A DNA stretch of 64,000 nucleotides from Streptomyces coffeae (lineage in GTDB: Bacteria > Actinomycetota > Actinomycetes > Streptomycetales > Streptomycetaceae): NCBI RefSeq assembly GCF_016741875.1, contig NZ_JAERRF010000008.1, positions 124,001 to 188,000 of the forward strand, given 5' to 3'. The position numbers were made by a program, and so were the translations under genes. Position 1 is the stretch's first letter. Each line of letters begins with the position of its first letter. The notes under the pieces are model-generated. The model worked only from the letters and a program-made list of their open reading frames with translations, was not told where the DNA came from and did not search any database. Shown here one piece after another: positions 9,475 to 17,477 of the stretch.

Positions 9475-10485
9475 TCACCGCGTACCCTTCTGTGCGAACT
9501 TCGCGATGGTGTCCACGTTGTCCTTGTCGACGAAGGCCGGACCGGTCAGCACCGGCTCCTGGCTGCCGCCGCTGAAGTTGCCGTTGTACTTGTAGAGCCA
9601 CATGGAGTCGATCGACAGATAGCCCTGGAGATAGGGCTGCTGGTCGACGGCGAACTGCACATCCCCGCTCTTCACGGCGGCGGCGAGGTCCTTGTTGAGG
9701 TCGAAGGTGGCGACCTTGGCCTTGCCGCCCGCCTCCTCGGCGGACTGCACGGCGGTCAGCGCGAACGGGGCGCCGAGGGTGACCACATGGTCGATGCTGG
9801 AGTCCTGCTTGAGCTTGGCGGCGATGGTGGACTTCACCGACGGCATATCGGTGCCGTTGACATACAGGATGTCCGTCTTGCCCTTGAAGGTCTTCTTCAC
9901 ACCCGCGCACCGGGCCTCCAGGGCGACATGGCCCTGTTCCTGGATCACGCAGATGTTGTGCTTGGACTTCTCCTCGTTCAGCCGCTCGCCCAGCGCCTCA
10001 CCGGCGATGGACTCGTCCTGCCCGAAGAACTCCAGGATGCCCATGTCCTTCCACTGGTCAAGCCCCGCGTTGAAGGCGACGACCGGGATCCCGGCCTTCT
10101 CGGCCTTGGCTATCGCGCCCTTCATCGCGTCCGGCTTGGCCAGCGTGACGGCGATCCCGTCGACCTTCTGGTCGATGGCGTTCTGGATCAGGCTGGCCTG
10201 GTCGGCGCCATTGGGGTTGCTGGAGTAGACCAGCTCGATGTTGTCCTTGGCGGCGGCGGCCTTGGCGCCCTTGCGGACGGTGTCCCAGAAGGTGTCGCCC
10301 GGTGCCGCATGAGTGATCATGGCGATCTTCAGTCGGGGGGTGTTCGCCTTTCCGGCGGCGATGTCGTCGCCGGATTCTTGTGCCTTCTTGCCGCCTTGAC
10401 TGCTGCATCCCGCGGCGAGGAGGACGGTTGCGGTGGCGAGTGCGGCGATTCCCGCTCCGCGGCGTCGGTTGATTCTGAGGTCCAT
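9475..10485 (-). CDS. Sugar-binding lipoprotein of ABC transporter (RbsB-like)
   Basis: A 336-residue periplasmic-binding-protein type I family lipoprotein. Basic N-terminus, hydrophobic segment and lipobox LLAAGC with lipidated Cys27, so it is anchored outside the membrane. The mature part has the Peripla_BP_4 fold pattern (IAMITHAAPGDTFWDTVRKG, then NAIDQKVDGIAVTLAKPDA). The ATG at 10485 is preferred; a GTG at 10497 is possible but has its Shine-Dalgarno too close. First gene of the ABC operon and divergent from iolC, both with the shared iol element. Inositol is the probable ligand by context only. Confidence 0.88.
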   Translation of the reverse strand: MDLRINRRRGAGIAALATATVLLAAGCSSQGGKKAQESGDDIAAGKANTPRLKIAMITHAAPGDTFWDTVRKGAKAAAAKDNIELVYSSNPNGADQASLIQNAIDQKVDGIAVTLAKPDAMKGAIAKAEKAGIPVVAFNAGLDQWKDMGILEFFGQDESIAGEALGERLNEEKSKHNICVIQEQGHVALEARCAGVKKTFKGKTDILYVNGTDMPSVKSTIAAKLKQDSSIDHVVTLGAPFALTAVQSAEEAGGKAKVATFDLNKDLAAAVKSGDVQFAVDQQPYLQGYLSIDSMWLYKYNGNFSGGSQEPVLTGPAFVDKDNVDTIAKFAQKGTR

Positions 10486-10565
10486 CTGTTCCAGCACCTC
10501 TCAAGCCAGGACCGTTGTTCACACGGCCGTTGCAGAACGGGATGCAACTCCTCCCGGCCATCGGC

Positions 10566-10603
10566 TGTCAAGGGTTTGTCATGACAATATTTCATCTGGA
10601 CGT
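10566..10603 (-). promoter_or_regulatory. iol promoter element, copy B
   Basis: Reading toward the ABC operon: ACGTCC, then ATTGTCATGACAAACCC and TTGACA (10566-10571) as -35. It contains the perfect palindrome TTGTCATGACAA (10576-10587). Relative to copies A and C the ACGTCC block lies 8 bases further upstream. The -10 is weak. Confidence 0.65.
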
Positions 10604-10629
10604 AACGACGCGATAACGCCTCTCATGCC

Positions 10630-10682
10630 ACGTCCGAATGTAATGACAAAGTCTTGACACGGGGGCTGGAGCGCGTTTAGAC
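10630..10682 (+). promoter_or_regulatory. iolC promoter with iol element, copy C
   Basis: ACGTCCGAATGT (from 10630), AA, TGACAAA, GT and CTTGACA lead into a -35 TTGACA (10654-10659), 17 bases, then TTAGAC as -10 (10677-10682). This is the best-formed promoter of the three and reads into iolC. The element ends against the -35, so a bound regulator would touch RNA polymerase. Confidence 0.7.
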
Positions 10683-10754
10683 CTGAAGGCGCCGGGCGCC
10701 GTCCGGTGTCTCTGGACCACCACCCTGAGCTGCGTCTTTCCCGAAGGGGCACGC

Positions 10755-11702
10755 ATGAGTGAGCCGTACGACCTGATCACGATGGGCCGGATCGGAGTGG
10801 ATCTCTATCCGCTCCAGACCGGTGTCCCTCTGCCGCAGGTCGAGTCGTTCGGAAAGTTCCTCGGTGGCTCGGCGACCAATGTCGCGGTGTCCGCCGCCCG
10901 CTTCGGCCGCCGCTCCGCGGTCATCAGCCGCACCGGGGCGGACCCCTTCGGCGACTACATCCACCAGGAGCTGCGGGCGTTCGGGGTGGACGACCGGTTC
11001 GTCACCCCGGTCGAGGAGTATCCGACCCCGATCACGTTCTGCGAGATCTTCCCGCCGGACGACTTCCCGCTGTACTTCTACCGCCGCCCCAAGGCACCCG
11101 ATCTGGAAATCCATCCCGGGGAACTGGACCTCGACGCCATCCGCGCGGCAAGGATCTTCTGGATGACCGGCACCGGTCTGAGCGAGGAGCCCAGCCGCAC
11201 CAGCACCCTCGCCGCCCTGGCCGCCCGCGCCAGGAGCGGTGCCACCGTCTTCGACCTCGACTGGCGGCCGATGTTCTGGCGCGACCCCGACACCGCCCGC
11301 CCCTTCTACGCCGAGGCGCTGCGCCACGCCACCGTTGCCGTCGGCAATGTGGACGAGTGCGAGATCGCCACCGGGGTCCGTGAACCCACCGCCTGCGCCG
11401 AGGCGCTGCTGGCGGCGGGCGTTGAACTGGCCGTCGTCAAACAGGGACCCAAGGGCGTCCTCGCCGTGCACCGCGACGGCAGCACCGCCGAGGTCCCACC
11501 AGTCCCGGTGGAGGTGGTCAACGGGCTCGGCGCGGGCGACGCGTTCGGCGGCGCCCTGTGCCACGGCCTGCTCTCCGGCTGGGACCTGGAACGGATCATG
11601 CGGTACGCCAACGTGGCGGGCGCCATCGTCGCGTCCCGGCTCGCCTGCTCCTCCGCGATGCCCACGGCGGCCGAGGTCGAGGCCCTGCTGACCGGGGACT
11701 GA
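10755..11702 (+). CDS. iolC: 5-dehydro-2-deoxygluconokinase
   Basis: A 315-residue PfkB-family kinase. The N-terminal signature region is FLGGSATNVAVSAARFG and the C-terminal active-site motif NGLGAGDAFGG, with Asp262 as catalytic base. It phosphorylates 5-dehydro-2-deoxy-D-gluconate in the inositol pathway. This assignment over other PfkB kinases rests on location: it heads the operon with the aldolase, iolB, iolD and mmsA, and N-terminal residues resemble IolC proteins (DLITMGRIGVDLYP). Transcribed from a promoter carrying the iol element. A 382-base repeat-filled gap separates it from the next gene. Confidence 0.9.
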   Translation: MSEPYDLITMGRIGVDLYPLQTGVPLPQVESFGKFLGGSATNVAVSAARFGRRSAVISRTGADPFGDYIHQELRAFGVDDRFVTPVEEYPTPITFCEIFPPDDFPLYFYRRPKAPDLEIHPGELDLDAIRAARIFWMTGTGLSEEPSRTSTLAALAARARSGATVFDLDWRPMFWRDPDTARPFYAEALRHATVAVGNVDECEIATGVREPTACAEALLAAGVELAVVKQGPKGVLAVHRDGSTAEVPPVPVEVVNGLGAGDAFGGALCHGLLSGWDLERIMRYANVAGAIVASRLACSSAMPTAAEVEALLTGD

Positions 11703-11722
11703 CCACCATGCCGTGGAATTCC

Positions 11723-11755
11723 GGGGTCCCCCCGGTTGGCCAACGGGGGTACCCC
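11723..11755. terminator. Long GC hairpin after iolC
   Basis: GGGGT, CCCCC and GTTGG pair with CCAAC, GGGGG and ACCCC, with one mismatch and one bulge. There is no T run, so it may be a weak terminator or a 3' mRNA stabiliser inside the operon. Confidence 0.4.
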
Positions 11756-11860
11756 ATCGGGTGCCTCAGAGCTCCGGGTTCTGTGGCCTACCGGCGAGTG
11801 AGCCGAAGGGGCGCGCCGCTGTCGAAAGGGAGAGCGCGCGGAGGCCCTGAGGAACGAAGG

Positions 11861-12068
11861 GCCGAGCACGGTCGACCGTCGTCAGTGGCTGAGGCGCCCC
11901 GGAGGCGAACCGAGCCCCAAAAAAATGGGGCGGCCGAGCACGGTCGACCGTCGGCAGTGGCTGAGGCGCCCCGGAGGCGAACCGAGCCCCAAAAAAATGG
12001 GGCGGCCGAGCACGGTCGACCGTCGGCAGGGGCTCAGGCGCCCCGGAGGCGAACCGAGCCTCAAAAAA
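11861..12068. repeat. Three tandem copies of a 72-bp unit
   Basis: Copies begin at 11861, 11933 and 12005; the first two are nearly identical and the third decays near its end. Each unit has the perfect palindrome ACGGTCGACCGT and the first two end with a hairpin (GCCCCA, A-rich loop, TGGGGC). The period is 24 codons, so an open frame crosses the array on both strands, but no start signal or family supports translation. It fills the iolC-aldolase gap. Confidence 0.9.
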
Positions 12069-12084
12069 TAGAAGGGAACACCCC

Positions 12085-12963
12085 TTGAGCATCAGCATCT
12101 CCGACCTCGTCACGGTGCGCAGCCGCCACCCGGAGGCCATCGCCGAGGCCGCCGCCCGCCGGGCCCGCCGTCCCCTGATCGGTGACAGCGGCCGGCTGAT
12201 GATCGTGGCCGCCGACCACCCGGCGCGCGGCGCACTCGCCGTCGGAGACCACAAGCTGGCCATGGCCAACCGGGTCGATCTGCTGGAGCGGCTGTGCACG
12301 GCGCTGTCCCGCCCCGGTGTCGACGGGGTGCTCGCCACCGCCGACATCCTGGAGGACCTGCTGCTGCTCGGCGCCCTCGAGGGCAAGGTCGTGATGGGCT
12401 CGATGAACCGCGGTGGGCTGGCCGGTGCCACCTTCGAGCTGGACGACCGGTTCACCGGGCACCGCCCCCAGGACCTCGCCCGGCTCCGCTTCGACGCGGG
12501 CAAGCTGCTGCTGCGCATCGATTACTCCGACGCGGGCTCGCTGACCACCATGGTCAGCACCGCCCGCGCGATCGACGAGATGGCCGAGCACCGGCTGCCG
12601 GTCTTCGTCGAGCCGTTCATATCCCGGCGGACGGACGGCCGGGTCAGCAACGATCTGGGCGCCGAGGCCGTCACCAAGTCCATCGCCATCGCCTCCGGCC
12701 TCGCCGGGACCTCCGCCTACACCTGGCTGAAGGTGCCGGTCACCGACGACCCCGACGAGATGGCCGCGGTCATGGAGACCAGCACCCTTCCGGCGGTACT
12801 GCTCGGCGGTGAGGTGGGAAGGGACCAGGAAGGGGCGTACGAGAGATGGCGCAAGGCCCTGCGGCTGCCGACCGTCCAGGGCCTGGTCGTCGGCCGCTCG
12901 CTGCTCTACCCGGCGGAGGGCAGCGTCGAGACCGCCGTGGACACCGCCGTCGGACTGCTCTGA
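12085..12963 (+). CDS. Cgl0159-like (beta/alpha)8 aldolase of inositol operon
   Basis: A 292-residue TIM-barrel protein related to class I (DeoC/LacD-like) aldolases and, from memory, to the Corynebacterium Cgl0159 family. Segments at strand ends fit a barrel: MIVAADHPARGAL, VMGSMNRGGLAG, LLLRIDYSDAG, VFVEPF, YTWLKVPVTDD (possible Schiff-base lysine) and AVLLGGEVG. In this operon it sits where IolJ, the 2-deoxy-5-keto-gluconate 6-phosphate aldolase, is expected, and no classical class II IolJ is present. It probably fills that step. The TTG start at 12085 has GAAGGG seven bases upstream. The reaction is inferred from context. Confidence 0.75.
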   Translation: MSISISDLVTVRSRHPEAIAEAAARRARRPLIGDSGRLMIVAADHPARGALAVGDHKLAMANRVDLLERLCTALSRPGVDGVLATADILEDLLLLGALEGKVVMGSMNRGGLAGATFELDDRFTGHRPQDLARLRFDAGKLLLRIDYSDAGSLTTMVSTARAIDEMAEHRLPVFVEPFISRRTDGRVSNDLGAEAVTKSIAIASGLAGTSAYTWLKVPVTDDPDEMAAVMETSTLPAVLLGGEVGRDQEGAYERWRKALRLPTVQGLVVGRSLLYPAEGSVETAVDTAVGLL

Positions 12964-13028
12964 ACGCCCCGCGCCGAACGCCACGCACCATGGGCCCCGC
13001 CCCTGGAGGAAAGGCAGAAACAGACGTT

Positions 13029-13934
13029 ATGACCAGCACCGATCCTTCGACCGGTTTCCATGTGCAGGCCGGTAAGGCGGCCGACGGTCCCTACCTGGTG
13101 GACATCGGCCCCGAGCGGGCCGGATGGGGTTACTCCGCGCTGCGGGTGCTCGAGCTGCCGCCCGGCGGTTCGCACTCCCTGGCCACCGGAGACAGCGAGT
13201 GGATCGTGCTGCCGCTCAGCGGCGGCTGCACCGTGGTCACCGAGGGCGAGGTCTTCGAACTCCACGGCCGGGACAGCGTGTTCAGCGGAGTGAGCGACTT
13301 CGTCTATCTGCCGCGCGACGCGCACGCCCGGATCGCCAGCGGCGCGGGCGGCCGGTTCGCGCTCACCGGCGCCCGCTGCGAGCGGCGGCTGCCGGCGCGC
13401 TACGGCCCCGCCTCGGAGGTGCCCGTGGAGCTGCGCGGCACCGGCAACTGCTCCCGCCAGGTCAACAACTTCGGCGCGGCAGGGGTTTTCGCGTGCGACA
13501 AGCTGATCGCCGTCGAGGTGCTCACCCCCGGCGGCAACTGGTCCTCGTATCCGCCGCACAAGCACGACGACTGCCGCCCCGGCGAGGAGAGCGAGCTCGA
13601 GGAGATCTACTACTTCGAGATCGCCGAGGCCCATGGCAGTGAGGGCATCGGCTACCAGCGGGTCTCGCCCTCCGGCCGCGGCCGTGGCACCGATGTGCTG
13701 GCCGAGGTCCGCTCCGGTGACGCCGTTCTCATCCCGGACGGCTGGCACGGCCCGTCCATCGCCGCCCCCGGCCACGACATGTACTACCTCAACGTCATGG
13801 CGGGCCCGGGGGAGGAGCGTGCCTGGCTCATCTGCGACCATCCCGACCACGCCTGGATCCGCTCCACCTGGCCGGACCAGCCCGTCGACCCCCGACTCCC
13901 GCTCTACGAAGCCCCCGATGGAGGCCCCCGATGA
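13029..13934 (+). CDS. iolB: 5-deoxy-glucuronate isomerase
   Basis: A 301-residue bicupin protein of IolB length. The C-terminal cupin shows the metal ligands: YPPHKHDD (near residue 176), EEIYYFEI and PDGWHGPS. It converts 5-deoxy-glucuronate to 5-dehydro-2-deoxygluconate, the substrate of IolC. The ATG at 13029 begins MTSTDPSTGFHV; the GGAGG upstream is farther than usual (about 18 bases), and an in-frame ATG at 12990 is an alternative. It overlaps iolD by four bases (ATGA), so the two are translationally coupled. Confidence 0.92.
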   Translation: MTSTDPSTGFHVQAGKAADGPYLVDIGPERAGWGYSALRVLELPPGGSHSLATGDSEWIVLPLSGGCTVVTEGEVFELHGRDSVFSGVSDFVYLPRDAHARIASGAGGRFALTGARCERRLPARYGPASEVPVELRGTGNCSRQVNNFGAAGVFACDKLIAVEVLTPGGNWSSYPPHKHDDCRPGEESELEEIYYFEIAEAHGSEGIGYQRVSPSGRGRGTDVLAEVRSGDAVLIPDGWHGPSIAAPGHDMYYLNVMAGPGEERAWLICDHPDHAWIRSTWPDQPVDPRLPLYEAPDGGPR

Positions 13935-15817
13935 ACGCCTCGGCAGTGCGCCGTCTCACCGTCGCCCAGGCCCTGGTGGAGTTCCTGGCCCACCAGTACA
14001 CCGAGCGGGACGGACAGCGGCACCGCCTGATCAACGCCACCTGGGGCATCTTCGGCCACGGCAATGTGGCCGGGATCGGGCAGGCGCTCCTGGAGTCCGG
14101 CCCGGAGGCCATGCCGTACCTCCAGGGCCGTAATGAACAGGCCATGGTCCACGCGGCCGTGGGCTTCGCCCGGCAGTCCAACCGGCTCGCCGCCCAGGCC
14201 GTCACCACCTCCATCGGCCCCGGCGCCACCAATCTGGTCACCGGCGCGGCGCTGGCCACCGTCAACCGGCTGCCGGTGCTGCTGCTGCCCGGTGACATCT
14301 TCGCCACCCGCCCCGCCGACCCGGTGCTCCAGCAGCTCGAAGTCCCCTCCGCGGGCGATGTGTCGGTCAATGACTGTCTGCGCCCGGTCTCCCGCTACTT
14401 CGACCGAGTGGTACGCCCCGAGGCGCTGATCCCGGCCGCCCTGGCGGCCATGCGGGTGCTCGCCGACCCGGCCGAGACCGGCGCGGTCACCCTCGCCCTG
14501 CCGCAGGACGTACAGGCCGAAGCCTTCGACTGGCCCGAGGAGTTCTTCGCCGACCGGGTCTGGCACGTACGCCGCCCGGCCGCCGATCCGGCCGAACTGG
14601 TCGTCGCCGCACGGGCGATCCGGTCCGCCCGCAGACCGCTGATCGTCGCGGGCGGCGGGGTCCACCACAGCGAGGCCGAGGACGCCCTGCGCGCCCTGGT
14701 CGACACCACCGGTATCCCGGTCGCCTCCACCCAGGCGGGCAAGGGCTCGCTGCGCCATGACCACCCGGCCGACATCGGCGGTATCGGGCACACCGGCACC
14801 GCCGTCGCGGACGACCTCGCCCGCACCGCGGACCTGGTCATCGGCGTCGGCACCCGCTACAGCGACTTCACCACCGCCTCCGTGACCCTCTTCGCCGACC
14901 CCGCGGTCCGCTTCGTCAATCTCAACATCGCCCCGTTCGACGCCCACAAGCTGAGCGCCACCACGCTGGTGGCCGACGCCCGCGCCGGGCTCGAGGCGCT
15001 CACCCGCGAACTGTCCGGCCACCGGGTGGACGAGACCTACGAGGCGGAGTACCGCACCGGCAAGACCGCCTGGGAGCGCCGGGTGGACGCCGCGTTCGCC
15101 GCCGAGGACGCCGCGGTGCGCCCCTCGCAGACCCAGGTGCTGGGCGCGCTGGACGCGGTCGTCGGCGACGAGGACGTGGTGATCAACGCGGCCGGATCGC
15201 TCCCCGGGGACCTCCACAAGCTGTGGCGCGCCCGCTCGCCCCGCCAGTACCACCTGGAGTACGGCTACTCCTGCATGGGCTACGAGATCCCCGGCGCCAT
15301 CGGGGTGCGGCTGGCCGCACCCGACCGCCCGGTGTGGGCGCTGGTGGGCGACGGTACGTATCTGATGATGCCGACCGAGATCGTCACCGCCGTCCAGGAG
15401 GGCATCAACATCAACATCGTGCTGCTCCAGAACCACGGCTATGCCTCCATCGGCGCCCTGTCCGAGGGCATCGGCGCCGAGCGGTTCGGCACCGCCTACC
15501 GCTTCCGGGCGGCCGACGGCACCTACACCGGCGATCCGCTGCCGGTGGACCTGGCCGCCAACGCCGCCTCGCTCGGCATGGACGTGCTGCGCGCGGGGAG
15601 CGTGGGCGAGCTGCGTGAGGCGCTGGCCGCGGCCCGCGCCTCGGACCGTCCCACATGTGTCTATGTGGAGACCGAAACAGCCGACACAGTGTCCGGCCCG
15701 CCTGAGGCACAGGCGTGGTGGGATGTGCCCGTCGCCGAGACCGCGACCCGTCCGGCCGCCGTGAAGGCCCGTGAGGACTACGACCGGCAGGCCGTCGCCC
15801 GCCGCCGCCACCTCTGA
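13931..15817 (+). CDS. iolD: 3D-(3,5/4)-trihydroxycyclohexane-1,2-dione hydrolase
   Basis: A 628-residue thiamine diphosphate enzyme. Features in order: the cofactor-activating glutamate in QGRNEQAMVHAAVGFARQ (near 69), the central domain, and the ThDP/Mg2+ motif starting GDGTYLMMP (near 472) and ending LLQNHGYASIG. Length and the conserved N-terminus (WGIFGHGNVAGIGQAL) are typical of IolD, which opens the cyclohexanedione ring to 5-deoxy-glucuronate. It overlaps iolB by four bases and is followed by mmsA after 25 bases. Confidence 0.95.
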   Translation: MNASAVRRLTVAQALVEFLAHQYTERDGQRHRLINATWGIFGHGNVAGIGQALLESGPEAMPYLQGRNEQAMVHAAVGFARQSNRLAAQAVTTSIGPGATNLVTGAALATVNRLPVLLLPGDIFATRPADPVLQQLEVPSAGDVSVNDCLRPVSRYFDRVVRPEALIPAALAAMRVLADPAETGAVTLALPQDVQAEAFDWPEEFFADRVWHVRRPAADPAELVVAARAIRSARRPLIVAGGGVHHSEAEDALRALVDTTGIPVASTQAGKGSLRHDHPADIGGIGHTGTAVADDLARTADLVIGVGTRYSDFTTASVTLFADPAVRFVNLNIAPFDAHKLSATTLVADARAGLEALTRELSGHRVDETYEAEYRTGKTAWERRVDAAFAAEDAAVRPSQTQVLGALDAVVGDEDVVINAAGSLPGDLHKLWRARSPRQYHLEYGYSCMGYEIPGAIGVRLAAPDRPVWALVGDGTYLMMPTEIVTAVQEGININIVLLQNHGYASIGALSEGIGAERFGTAYRFRAADGTYTGDPLPVDLAANAASLGMDVLRAGSVGELREALAAARASDRPTCVYVETETADTVSGPPEAQAWWDVPVAETATRPAAVKAREDYDRQAVARRRHL

Positions 15818-15842
15818 CGTTTTTCGAGAGAAAGGCCCACCC

Positions 15843-17336
<1,494 letters not shown>

Positions 17337-17379
17337 TACGCGTGTGACAGCAGATTCGCACGTCTGAGTGGTTTCACGA

Positions 17380-17411
17380 CCCCCCGCCGGACCTGGTCCG
17401 GCGGGGGGTTT
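17380..17411 (+). terminator. Rho-independent terminator of the iol operon
   Basis: A perfect 14-base inverted repeat (CCCCCCGCCGGACC and its complement, centred on one T) followed by TTT. It closes the iolC-mmsA operon. Confidence 0.9.
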
Positions 17412-17477
17412 CGCTGTCGCGGGTGACGGGCAATCAGGCGGCACAAGCACGAGCCGGGGGGATACGGGGGAAGCAGC

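Noticed and set aside
11558..12088. Open frame with 24-residue repeats across the 72-bp array
   Set aside because: The frame is open because the repeat is a multiple of three and GC-rich; both strands are open, and there is no ribosome-binding site or known family.
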